Shown here in pieces: positions 10,423-21,226 of a stretch of DNA of 64,000 nucleotides. How positions within the stretch are numbered: position 1 is the stretch's first letter; every line of letters begins with the position of its first letter. This DNA comes from Magicicada septendecula (lineage: Eukaryota; Arthropoda; Insecta; Hemiptera; Cicadidae): the NCBI GenBank assembly GCA_034769895.1, contig CM068370.1:51097454-51161453 (forward strand), read 5' to 3'. Made by a program: the position numbers and the translations under genes. A model generated the notes under the pieces. That model saw only the letters and a list, made by a program, of their open reading frames with translations, did not search any database and was not told the DNA's origin.

Positions 10423-11700
10423 TGGGGATTGTTCAATAGAAACACGTTTAGAGGCTGTAAAGCATTTTTTATTCAACAATTTTAAAAGAAGTCTCCATTA
10501 ACATTAAGCCATGAGTCCCACTGTTGCACTAATCTGTAGATTCCCTGCTGGTAAAACTCTTGCGGCTGTTTGCGAAACCATTCACTAACAGCAAACTCTA
10601 CCTCAGGATCCGATTTGAACCGCCGCCTTTTAGTGATTCTTTAATCGTGTAAAAACATGATAATTGCACAGGGACAAGTCAGGATTGTAAGGTGGGTGTT
10701 GTAAGTCTTCCCACTTTATACGACCAAACAGATCTTGAATAGTCTGGGCTATATGGGGTTGAGCATTATCATGCAGAAGAATTACACCATTTGTAAGCTT
10801 CCTGGGCCATTTATTCTTTATGCTGACCTGTAAGCGTTTTAAGCTGTCTGCATATTGTTCAGCATTGATGTTAACACCAGGTTCTTTAAAATCTAAGAGC
10901 AGCACACCCTGATAATAAAAAAAATACGGTCACCATTACTTTTCCTGTGAAAGGTTGTGACCAACATTTATTCACCTTCGGACATTGTGCATGCTTCCAC
11001 TCAATACTCTGACATTTGGATTCTGGTTCGTAGTGATAACATCAAGACTCATCACTGGCAAAAATTTGGTGTAGAAAGGCATTACCTTGTTGTTGATAGC
11101 ACATCAACTGCTGTAATGATAAGGCCAAACGCAAATTTTTCTGCTCATCAGTAAGGAGTCGAGGAATCCACAGAGCAGCAACTTTGTGATAGCCAAGACT
11201 ATGAATGATGGACTGAACAGTTCCCACGCTGATGCTCAATATTTGAGAAAGTTCTCTAACTTTGATGGGTCTATTTGCGTGTAAAGCAGTTTCCAGCTGT
11301 CTCACATTATCATCCACTATCAACACGTGCAGGTCCGGGACAGGCCAAATCTGTAGTGGATTCTCTTCTTGTCAAAATTTATTGCACCATTCAACCACTG
11401 CCTTATGAGAATAACTATAGTCACCATCTACAGCTTTCATTCGTGTATAAATTTCCATTGGCTGACACCCCTGAGTGGCCAAAAACTGAATAACAGCACG
11501 CAGATTATCTTAGGACGGATTTTCTTTCATAGATGCCATTTTCAACCCAGTCACAATGCTTAGAAAAGAGCAAACTGCAAATATTTTTGACAGATGTGAT
11601 ACTAGTACTTAAACAGGCAGTATAAACAAATGAATTCCGTTGCCATGGAGACGAAGTCACGGCTGCACAGATCAAATGTGTTTCTATTGAACAATCCTCG
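10423..11700 (-). mobile_element. mariner-like DNA transposon, 1278 bp, complete ends
   Basis: The inverted ends share GGATTGTTCAATAGAAACAC, flanked by TA at 10421-10422 and 11701-11702. It codes on the minus strand for a transposase of a different mariner lineage from the one at 2474. Confidence 0.92.
10630..11560 (-). pseudogene. mariner-like transposase, broken
   Basis: Minus-strand pieces are recognisable: ALHANRPIKVRELSQIL and SVGTVQSIIHSLGYHKVAA (helix-turn-helix), then FLHQIFASDES (first Asp), then ILLHDNAQPHIAQTIQD (second Asp) and HPPYNPDLSLCNYH. The third catalytic Asp of the usual CDYH has become Asn. Frames change at least twice and stops lie between the pieces, so the copy is dead. 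The ends remain well matched. Confidence 0.85.
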
Positions 11701-11849
11701 TACATTTATCCTGATAGAATAATTTATGATGATGAAAATAAATTTACATATTATCCATTTAAACTGATGTTTTACATATATATTGACAAAATGGAGGAAT
11801 ATTAGTTTTACATATACTTATAAATATAAATAATATTATATAATTTTAC

Positions 11850-11984
11850 CTGTGGTGTGAAAACATTGAGGAAAAGGCAGTCTTCTGATCCAATAATTCC
11901 AGTGTTGTGAGGTCCTGGTTGTGGACATGAAGGTGGAGGGTTGTGAGCAATGACTTCACCTTCCATGTACGCACGCTTTGGTCT
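11850..11984 (-). CDS. Esterase-like gene, most 5' exon recognised
   Basis: The exon is exactly 45 codons, phase 0 at both ends, with acceptor CTGTTTAG|AGACC and donor CACAG|GTAAAA. It encodes RPKRAYMEGEVIAHN, a proline-rich PPPSCPQPGP, and GSEDCLFLNVFTPQ. The SEDCLFLNV.TP block is the second signature of the carboxylesterase type-B family (the EDCL..N motif with its disulfide cysteine). RPPKR-like text before it is the usual start of the domain. The upstream exon with the signal peptide and GIPYA..P block was not found in the window. A PLE hairpin lies 29 bases upstream of the acceptor. Confidence 0.92.
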
Positions 11985-12013
11985 CTAAACAGTACCAAAC
12001 ACAGTCCATTATT

Positions 12014-12216
12014 CTTCGTATTGTTTAAATTAGCAGCCATCCTTACTATTTCTTTTATAAATTTGCTAACTGCTACAATTTTTATTGTTCGACAAAGCTT
12101 TTCGTCATCACTGACATCATCAGGTCATAAACAACGTGACACATGATGTCAGTGATGACGAAAAGCTTTGTCGAACAATAAAAATTGTAGCAGTTAGCAA
12201 ATTTATAAAAGAAATA
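12014..12216. mobile_element. Palindromic Penelope-like foldback unit (family 3)
   Basis: Two perfect 73-bp inverted arms (12048-12120 and 12143-12215) are separated by 22 bp. The whole is flanked by the direct repeat ACAGTCCATTATT at 12001-12013 and 12217-12229, a perfect 13-bp target duplication. The left arm has 34 further bases. No coding sequence is present. The sequence is unrelated to the family-1 ends but has the same hammerhead-like layout. Perfect arms and target repeat indicate a recent insertion. Placement among PLE-type elements rests on the ribozyme motif and layout, so it is an inference. Confidence 0.75.
12090..12129 (-). ncRNA. Hammerhead-ribozyme-like motif, family 3
   Basis: On the minus strand, the transcribed strand of the esterase gene, the order is AUGAC, CUGAUGA, extra U, hairpin GUCAGUGAUGAC, GAAA, then AGCUUU and GUCG. 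Stem I would be GAC/GUC, and stem III the palindrome AAGCUU. All core bases of the hammerhead consensus are present apart from the extra base before stem II. Confidence 0.6.
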
Positions 12217-12229
12217 ACAGTCCATTATT

Positions 12230-13700
12230 ACTTTTAGCACAAAACAAAATTCCAGATAATTTGTAGATTCTTAAATGTATCTCTTGTTTTCTCTATGATG
12301 TCTTTTTTCAGTCACATCTTTTATCATATGAAAATTTTATAATGACAAGATAGTTGTGTGTTATATTATAAAGACAGAAACGTCCTTTCAAATTTTTGTT
12401 ATATCAGGATTTTTGTGACGCTTTGATTGATACATGCTATCACCATAGCATTTCAATGAACACTTTGTACAGCATGAAAGATGTCAACAGTAGACCTCTG
12501 TTTTTTCATGTTTTAAGCTGAATATAAGCAAGTGAATCCACCGTGGTGGAGAACAAGACTCCAGCAGCCAAGAGAGTTACTTTGGGTGGTACAAACCCCT
12601 CCAATTGGCTAGATTCCAATAAAGTCTGCAAAAGTATTGGTTCGCTAGCAGTTGTGACATAATCTACACATTAGGCTTTAACTAACATATTCCATTCTGT
12701 CACCAACACATTTCCCTACGTGTATAACTCACCAAAACAGAAAAATCATGGCTACAACCTCTCCATGGAAAAATCTTGTTTAATAACCCCACCATAGAGA
12801 AATCCTTGTTATATCATTGTAAGAATCCACGAGGGAAACCTAACCATGGTAACAGACGTAGTTCTTAGTCACAAGCATCTAAGAACCAGTTTTGCTTGTG
12901 ATATGACACAGACAATGCATAGGATTCATGTGTGTATTTAGATATCAGTATCACAGTAAGAGCATCAGCTGATTTCACTTTGTATCTCATTCTGCAGCTG
13001 ATGCAATTATAGTAAGTATAGTACAGCTGTTTTGAATACATTACAGTAGAAAAAATTCATTCTATACTAATGAGTATACAATAAACATGTATAAATTTGT
13101 TGAAATAATCTTTTTGAGATGAAAGAAAGAAGAATCTTCATTATCATCATCATCGTCATCCTGATCGCAGCTTCACAAAAATCAAAGAAAGTTTATTGAT
13201 AATTTGTTGTGTCAGTGTATGTAAGTTATTATGAAAAAAAAATATATATATTTACCTGAAAAATATGCATTAGAGGTCAACCATATTGTAGAACAAAATG
13301 TTCACTCAAGTCAGGAATCAAAATGAAGGACAAAAAATACCTTACAAGGTAAACATGTTGGTGCTATAGCAGGTTCTAATTTAAAAAATTAATTTTTTTT
13401 ATTTAATTCACAATTTCTTTACACTATAATGAAAACCAAACGATCATGGAAGACTGCAATGTGAGACTGCATGCAGTTCTTTTAGCTGTGTGAAAAATTA
13501 TTCATAAACTAGAAAAAAAATTGTATAGGAATCAGTGAGCAACAATTACTAGAATACTGAGAAACTATGTAAGGACGTAAAGATCAAATTTTATAAAATT
13601 ATGCTGTTCCACCTTGTTAACAAATCAAGTATGACTAATAAATCATATGGCTCACAGGCAATGAAGAAAAATGGTAGCCGAATTTAAATTGTAAAAATTA

Positions 13701-13738
<38 letters not shown>

Positions 13739-14590
13739 CATATGCACATATACATGTTTATTAAATTACACTGAACAGAATCCATAATGAACAAACTGAA
13801 GATGAATTAAATTCTGTTATGTTTTCAATAAATGGTAGAACAGAGCAAAAGAGACAAGAATTATAGCTTTTCAACAATTGTAAATATTATTAATGTTTCC
13901 AAAAATATTAATATGTAATAAGGAATATGATCAGTGAAAACATAAAACTAGTGTTAGAGTAAATTAAAAGGCAGAAAAGGAAGAAGAATAACACTAAATC
14001 TCATGCTCAAATCGATGCTGTTATGAGTTGATACCTATAACTTGAGTTATTATTGGTAATTAAAGAAAGTCACTTTTCAAAGGATTTTATATTACTTAGA
14101 GATTTTGCAAGCTAATTACTATGAATTAAACAACCATATTAGTATTATTATTATTGTTTTTGTTATCGTTGTTGTTATATTATTAGATCATGTATTTATT
14201 GAATATTGACAATTCCATTTTCCCCAGAAGCTCTTACGACTCTACTTTGTGATAAAATACACTGTAGATCAACAAGTTACAAAAGGGCCTTGGCTGACTT
14301 TTGTTTGGGTAGATTTACCACCTCCTCCCGTTTGTCCTCATGCTTTCCCTCTACTGAAGCACTACGTAACAATGTCAACCATTTAAAGTGACAGCACATG
14401 TTTACTATCAGTGTTTAGGCTACTTTAGAACAATTCCCACCACCTCTCCCAGTACTTAAACACTTGGTTTCTGCACTGGTTCTTTAGAAACTTGTTCCTT
14501 ATATCTGTACACATCTCATTATTATGTATTCATGTATCCTTATTGCCTTTATCACTGCTTCAACTGTCCACTTCTCATCAGTACACTCCA
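12230..14590. other. Non-coding stretch, CA microsatellite only
   Basis: Apart from a CA repeat at 13702-13736 nothing was recognised. It is probably the esterase gene's upstream intron or flank. The open stretch at 14206-14391 has no recognisable product. Confidence 0.5.
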
Positions 14591-14596
14591 ATTTTA

Positions 14597-14702
14597 TAAT
14601 TATAAGTATAATAATACTGACTCGGAACACTAAGGTTTTTATTGGTTACATTTTTACCAATAAAAAACTTAGTGATCCGAGTCAGTAATATTATAGTTAT
14701 AC
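14597..14702. mobile_element. Short palindromic Penelope-like unit (family 1 tails)
   Basis: Inverted copies of the outer part of the family-1 tail (ACTGACTCGGAACAC and its complement) meet around 14650. The hammerhead part is missing from both arms. It adjoins the end of a jockey fragment; no clear target duplication was seen. Confidence 0.7.
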
Positions 14703-14711
14703 GTAAAATAC

Positions 14712-15120
14712 TACTGCTTTTATTTCTTTTAGCTCTGAATGCTCATCTTCCAACTCTATCCTGAATAATCAACTGGAAATGTATAATTCCAGTATAGTTC
14801 TAATAGCAATGCGTTTAACTTCTGCATTAAACTTTCATGCCATATTTTGTCAAAGGCTTGTGCAGCATCTGGAAAGATAGTTGAAGAAACCAGGTTTTCT
14901 TCTACTGCTTTTCAGTTATATCACTGACTGCTGACTGCTTGTGTCTAAATCCAAACTAATGGTTTGGAATTTTTTTTCTAGTGTTGGTTTAAATCTTTTA
15001 ATACACTTTTTCAAATAATTTAGAATTTGGAGGAAACAAAGATGTAGGGTCAATATGACTTAATGATTTTCTTGGATTAGGAAGCCTTGTTATGTCTGTT
15101 ACATGCATTAGGTAGAAGGC
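14712..15120 (-). mobile_element. Jockey-type LINE reverse transcriptase fragment
   Basis: The minus strand reads, through frame changes, text like LPNPRKSLSHIDPTSL, NSKLFEKVY, KKFQTISLDLD, FDKIWHESLMQKLNA and ELEDEHSELKEIKA. These match the jockey RT fingers and palm up to just before the PQG motif (PISLL, LFEK, VAQAFDKVWH, LNAL). It is short, with several frameshifts. Confidence 0.75.
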
Positions 15121-15129
15121 TCTAAAAAG

Positions 15130-16463
15130 ATATAAAAATAAAAAATTACAAAATTAAATTTAAATTTCATGAAGATAAAAATAATTATGGTAATGTATTT
15201 GCCAGAGGATCAAGATAATGGTACAAAACAAAAAAGAACAAGATATAGAACAAATATCTAGAGACAAAATAAAAGAGGAAATTGGAAAAGTTCATTCAGA
15301 AATATGAAACAGAAGTAGCAAAATAATATTTATGTATAGAATATTATATAATCTATTCTTCTGTACAGAGAAGGACCAAAAAAAAGAGATGAAAATGAAC
15401 AAATTAATTGTAATGCTTGTATAAATTTGTTAATAAAATATTTAAAAACGCAAATAGAAGTACATGAGAGAGTCAAAAATCTGAAGTAATCGAGACTAGG
15501 GGGAGTTAAAAATAATAACTAGATATCAAATTTTAACTTGCAAAACAATAAATACTTTGTAAACTCTTAAAAATTAATATTCAATTACGTTAAATATTTT
15601 TCAATGTGGATAATAACAGAATAAGACACAGAATCCAAATTACAAAGTGTCCAAAAACGGTAAAATTATTTTTCTTAACAAAACTAGTATTAATAGAGAA
15701 ACAGGTAAGGAATAGCAATGTATTGTGATTGCATTACTCTGACTCAGGGATTGTTAAACATTTTGTATTCTACTATATAAATAATTATAAACTGTAAGAC
15801 CAGATAAATAGTAAACAATAATATAAAATTATTTTTTTTAATGGAGATATGTTTTAAATCTACGGTTTCGTTATGCTAGTGATAATAAAAATTTAGACTG
15901 TGCTAGTTGTGTAACAAACCAACAAATAAATCACAATACAAAGTATAGACCATTCTCCTAATTCTATTTACCCTGTGGTGAAGTGTAGGTTAGCATTATT
16001 CTCTAAGTAGGCCTACAAGAGTGGGTGGAGCACCGAATGTTACTCAATTGACGTATTGCACCATCTTAGTGGTAACAATACAATACCGGTTTAACATTAC
16101 ATTTACTAGAATGGTGTGTGCATGTGTGCTCACTCAAGTCCGCATGTGCACATGACTAATTTATTGATTAACTCATAATAAAATAAATAATATTAAAACA
16201 AAATTTAATAAATAGTACTGAATCCAGAGAAGAATTTGGGGGAGATTTTTTAGGTAATAACTCTAAAGTATGAAAAGTTGTCATACATTTAATTTTTTTA
16301 AATTCATCTATATTAAAAATACAGGAAAAAGAAAACGCTTCATTTTTTCTAATTTCTTCTTTGAACTTTTTAAAATTAAAACTAAGCTTGCCGGAAAAAT
16401 ATAGAATGATAACAAATTAAAATTTTCTCTCAGTATGTCTACTGAATATTTAGTTAAGGTTTA
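15130..16463. other. AT-rich stretch, nothing recognised
   Basis: No transposon ends, coding similarity or RNA motif could be identified here. Confidence 0.5.
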
Positions 16464-16471
16464 CTGTTTAT

Positions 16472-17163
16472 CAGTGGCATTTCTAAAATTTGGTCCAGGG
16501 GAGGGGGTCGGCTTCATATAAAAAAAGGCTAATCAACATTACTACATTTAAAGTGGTTGAAAAACGTGCAATAACATACTGAAATCAATCTCATTGAAGT
16601 AATCGGTAATAACACGTACAGTAATTAAAACATTATTTAGAAGATACCTACCTATTGATTGAATTGATATTTCTCTATTTCATATTGGAAATGTATACAC
16701 AAATTCTATGTAATAAACCTGTTTATATATTTTAAGGAGCGGTCGTGGCGTAGTGGCTAGCGTGTGGCGCTGCTACGCTGTCGGCGCGGGTTCAATTCCC
16801 GCCGGGGGCCATCTGATTTAGATACGACCGTTCCCCCTCGCAAGGCAATGGCAAACCAGCGAGAGGTATCCTGCTTAGTATAAACCTTCCCCCCAACTAT
16901 GCCGTTTGGATCCGGTGTTAAACTGTAGGTCCCATATACCTGTGACAGACTCAGTACCACACGCACCACGGGTATATGCGGGGAGGGTACAAACCAGTCG
17001 AAAGACTGAAGGACTACGATATATTTTAAAAAAGAGTTTCTACTGTATTAACATTCACAGATTAAAAAATAATAAAATAGCCTAAAAATTAAGAATTTAA
17101 CAAAATTCATCAAATTTTTTTGACCTTATGGGGGGACTGGTCCCCTCCATAAATATGCCCCTG
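16472..17163. mobile_element. hAT-type MITE with a nested SINE
   Basis: The ends are imperfect inverted repeats: CAGTGGCATTT at the left and, reverse-complemented, CAGGGGCATAT at the right, each followed by a GGTCC(A)/GGACCAG block. CTGTTTAT at 16464-16471 and 17164-17171 is a perfect 8-bp target duplication, the hAT length. There is no transposase. Without the SINE the element is about 400 bp. Confidence 0.85.
16736..17018 (+). mobile_element. tRNA-derived SINE, intact
   Basis: The head has an A box in GTGGCGTAGTGGCTAGCG and a B box GGTTCAATTCC at the spacing of a tRNA promoter, so RNA polymerase III could transcribe it. A unique body of about 200 bp and the ending GACTGAAGGAC follow. ATATATTTTAA at 16725-16735 and 17019-17029 is a perfect 11-bp target duplication. 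The mate at 7577-7852 is worn. It is not a functional tRNA because the acceptor and anticodon arms do not fold. Confidence 0.92.
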
Positions 17164-17272
17164 CTGTTTATAAGGATAAATTTTCTTTATCTTCAGCTCA
17201 TGGATCCACCACTGTAGTAAATAATAAATATTAGAAATGAGTAAACAGATGTGAATGAGTATGTATGTGTAC

Positions 17273-17919
17273 CAGTGGCAGCTGGTGGTTGGAAAATTTA
17301 GGGGTTGCAGTGGGTTGGATGGTATTAAATTGTTTTATTCTCTGAATAGAAAATGTCCAAGTTTCCTCCCCTCCAAACAATACACAAGGAAAGTAAAATA
17401 CTGCAATTTTAGTGTCACACCCGCATAACCGCGAATGTTTATTGTATATATATATATTTTTTTTAAATTTACGATTGAATATTCTGTTACCTGATTTTAT
17501 ACTTTGATTAAAATTTTCAAGGTCTTGTGTAGGCTACCTACTCTCTTAATTGCAATTTTTTCCTCAGTCGGACATAAACGAAGGTTTGTGGCGTACAAGT
17601 GGGGTTTGCAGTCCCTAATCACACCAAGCAAAGCTATAGCATTGTAAGAGGAACACCTGAAGCTAGCCAAACAGAGCACTACTCCATTGTATTTTCCATA
17701 TACAAAGCGCGTCACAGTTGGTGCATACACCACGGCAAGAGCATGTACGGTTTTTAGTATTCCTCTGTGTTTTTCAATCGGCAAATGATTAAGTATGATG
17801 ATTTAGCTTGAAAATACTATTATTAGTTCTTGTTTTGTTCATAATTCTATAATTTAAAATACAATTTGGGAATTACTGGTGGTTGTACAACCATGCAACT
17901 TAAGCACGGGCAGCCACTG
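17273..17919. mobile_element. hAT-type non-autonomous element
   Basis: The ends are inverted (CAGTGGCAGC left, CAGTGGCTGC right when complemented) with 8-bp flanks ATGTGTAC and GTGTGTAC, seven of eight identical. The open minus-strand stretch at 17497-17784 has no family recognised and is not a plausible transposase. Confidence 0.7.
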
Positions 17920-18359
17920 GTGTGTACATATACGTTCTAAACTAGTAAGCTTCTTGAGCTGCAGCACTCTCTCACTATTTCAAAATAAATATATTTATTA
18001 TTAAGTGAATTTCAATATTATTTGATTTTTAAACTGTTATAAAATCCCAGCAACTCTACTATTTTTACTAGTAAAATTACAAGTTTCAAGCAGACAGTTA
18101 TACAATAACAATAAAAATTCAAAACTACTGCATTGATTTTTTTGTTAAATTTATAACCATAATGCCTAAAAGATAAATAATTTAGTCCTAGCTTTAATTT
18201 TATGTATGTTTCTATAGACATCAATGTAACTTTATCTAATATTTTTCTCAAATATATTATGCAACAAATAACAATATGTAAAGTAATTTTATAAATTTAG
18301 CCTAGAAATATTTTGAAGGTGATCCAAAATTGGCAAGAAATACTGAAATATATTAATTC

Positions 18360-18900
18360 TATCAAATTACTAAAGATACCAAGTTTGTATTTTGATTAAG
18401 ATTCCTTATAACTTGATCCCCACGTAGATTTAAAAAAATTGTCTTAAAATGTTGAGTTCCATTTTTTGGCTCATGATGCTCCTAAGTTAAAACATTTTCA
18501 TAATAAATGCTACTCTCAGATTTATGTTAAAATTCCTTTTAGTCTGACACCCGGATGGATTTTTTATTAATTTTTCAAACTTTTAATCCATTTTATGGGC
18601 CCTGGTGTCCTAAAATTTTTTGATTTCCCAAATTCTACACTGTATTCAGGTTCTGGTTAAAATTATCTTTAATTTGATATTCCACACGGATTTTTGAAAT
18701 TTTATTATAATTTTGACCCACTTTTTGCGCCCAGGCATACAAAAATTTTGGAATTTTGAAAAACGAACAATGTATTCATATTTGGATAAAATTCCCGTTA
18801 AACTGATACACCTTTAATTTATGAAAATTTCAATTTTTGTTAATTTTTTCAGAAATTTAATCCCTTACATTTTTGCTCCCCCCCCCCCCACTCCTGAAGT
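18360..18900. repeat. Degenerate tandem array, about 130 bp x 4
   Basis: Anchors of the form (T/C)TGA(T/C)(C/A)(C/T)(C/A) recur at 18413, 18544, 18674 and 18803, spacing 131, 130 and 129. Each is followed by similar text (a TTTTGG-type stretch, CC.GG.GTCCTAAAATTTT, GTATTCAGG.T.TGGTTAAAATT). The array ends in a C-run at about 18880. It may be part of a larger mobile element whose ends were not found. Confidence 0.7.
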
Positions 18901-19170
18901 TTGTGTGGATCAATCTCAAAAAAATACGATTCTGTTGGGTAAAAGTATGGACACGCATGCCAAGATTACAAAAATCAGTTGATTCATTCAAAAATTATTG
19001 TGAGATATACCCCAGGCCTACCCCAAATAGACAGATAGGTAGGTAAATGCCAAATAGTCGAGTTAAAACTGAGAACTCACTTACTTGTTAAAATAATAAT
19101 AATTTTGAATTTTATATTATACATACATTTTAATTAAATCCTTAAATTTTTAGTGACCGTCAATCAGTGA

Positions 19171-19456
19171 ATGTTTTAGTGGATAGTTAGTGAGGATCGG
19201 TCAATAATACAACTTTAGTTATTTTGCGTCGACGTTTCGACAATATTTATTGTCATCTTCAGGACCTGTATATGAAATACAATAGAAATATCAAACATAA
19301 CGAAACAATTAAATATTTGGGTGAACGTGTTGGTGATGTGAGTGTGTGCGTGTGTATGTATGTATCATTTTTTATGTGAAGACTTATGATAGTATGTTTA
19401 CATCTTCAAATTATCTTTAAAAAAGCGAGCAAATTATAGTATGAGAGAACTTAATT
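19171..19456 (-). repeat. PLE family 2 terminal repeat, left arm
   Basis: This is the 3' terminal repeat of the PLE in its coding orientation. It contains a hammerhead-like motif and a TG/CA-rich tract. Confidence 0.85.
19227..19266 (-). ncRNA. Hammerhead-ribozyme-like motif, family 2
   Basis: On the minus strand the order is GGUC, CUGAAGA, extra U, a perfect GACAAU...AUUGUC hairpin, GAAA, then CGUC and GACG. Stem III would be only the palindrome ACGU, and stem I would be GUC/GAC. The other arm has two changes in the last part. Confidence 0.55.
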
Positions 19457-19663
19457 TATACAGTATTACAATTTAAATTACTAAATATAATGTTATTTTA
19501 ATTAATTAAACAAACAGTAACCAACAATTGGATATTATAGTAGATTGGTACATAAATTGTTTATACCTACAACAGTCAACATATAGCAAAGTAATATATT
19601 ACCTATAACTAAAACAGATTAGGGGATGTTCACTACGTAATTATTAAAAGTTATTTTTACCAT

Positions 19664-21226
19664 TGTGATGATTTAAATAAAAGAAATAAACAAGAAAATA
19701 AAAATTTTTAAAAATTAAGGTTGCGAGCTATTAAACCATTTAAATCTCACTGTATTAATATAAAATACCTGTATGTACTCAGTATGAGAGGAAGCAGTAA
19801 TTAGTTAGTAAGAAGATACTCTAATAAAAAGATAAATTGGAAAGAGTTATTAATATCGTATTTAACCCTTTGCTTGTGAGCAGGCGCTGTCCTGTTGATT
19901 CCAGACTCAACATGTTTTCCGAGTCTTGTGTAAGTTAGAATAAGATAAAAAACCTAATGTTAATAATTAAAAATCTGAAGACACAGATAGTCGCTAAAAC
20001 AACTGATTTAAATTATGTATATTTGTTTAGGGATAGTTTGTATAAATAAAAATGTTAACTTAAATATAGTTAGGAACTATATTCTCGCGCGGTAATTGCC
20101 CCACTACCATTTTGTCCAGTACCAGGCGAAGGGAGCAGAATTTTGCTCTCTCGCAATGGTGACTTCGTACAGTATAGACGTAAGAGCTGTGCTCTTAAAA
20201 TATGTTACCTATACTTTGTTTTACCTTAAGATGGTATACCAGAAATAGCTGCCTAAAGCATCTGGATGTGTTAACTAATATAGTTATGTAAATAAACAAG
20301 AGATTTAAAGTGTAAAACTCGAAACGTAAAAAAGGTGTAACACAAGATGACTTCGAACTTCAAGAAATAACAACACTTCCAACATCATACCTGGAGATGT
20401 GAACTATCAGAAGCCACAAACTCTAGTACACGCGACAGAATATGCAGATCAGGACATCCGAGAATCTACAAGTATCATCGTAGAAAGTTCAACCTGCGAA
20501 CTTTGGAGCCCTTTACGGACGAAGAGCAGACCGAGATGACGACGTAGCTGTTCCTGTTTCCCAAGACGGATACCCCAGGACAAGTCTTCTGCATACCAAT
20601 TAAAAGGTGACTCGATAGCCTGTCTATCGAGGGTTACTAATATTTGTTACACAACACATCTTGAAAGAGACTTTTCAGAAACTATTAACTTTGTAAAGAC
20701 TTATAAATTAAATCTAAGAATTTCATGTAACTATTCTAACTTCATACGTTGTAACAGTTTAGATGCTAATGTAGAGTAATATAATTCAAGCAATAATACC
20801 ATTCTTCCAATGGTTGAATAAAAGAAAGTCTTGCAAGCTAATATCATGAATTGATTATGACTAAAAGTTGTAAAGAATAAATACCGAAGGTTACCCGGAT
20901 CCGAGGTATAGCTATATAGAATCAATTTTGATCCCAAAGTTTAAAGAAACCTTTCAAATAACTTAATAATTGAATTAGTAATGTCATGGGATCTGTCAGT
21001 AAATGTGTTTAAATGTTAAATAAAGAGAAGTCTTCTTGTTACACACATATGAGGAGTGCTTAAATCAATTGTATGCCTTGCCATTGTTTCCTTACACAGT
21101 TAGTAAGTAATTTGTTATATTAATTATTTGTGATAAATTCTGTTACAACGTAGGCAGCCCATCTAATTAACGGAGTTTAATTACGATGGGTTCCCTGGAT
21201 TTGTAACGCGGCGAAAAGACGTTACA
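19664..21226 (+). repeat. 5' LTR of the Ty3/Gypsy element
   Basis: This 1563-bp LTR begins TGTGATG and ends GTTACA, the TG...CA form. AATAAA-type signals lie near 21020. The open minus-strand stretch inside it at 20731-20937 also occurs in the 3' LTR and is not a gene. Confidence 0.93.

Noticed and set aside
16740-16820. A tRNA gene
   Set aside because: A and B boxes are present, but the arms do not form a cloverleaf and the segment continues into a SINE body with target duplications.
17497-17784. ORF of 95 codons inside a hAT-type element
   Set aside because: No transposase or other family recognised; likely chance.
20731-20937. ORF of 68 codons found twice (also 29363-29569)
   Set aside because: It recurs only because it lies in both LTRs; no family similarity.
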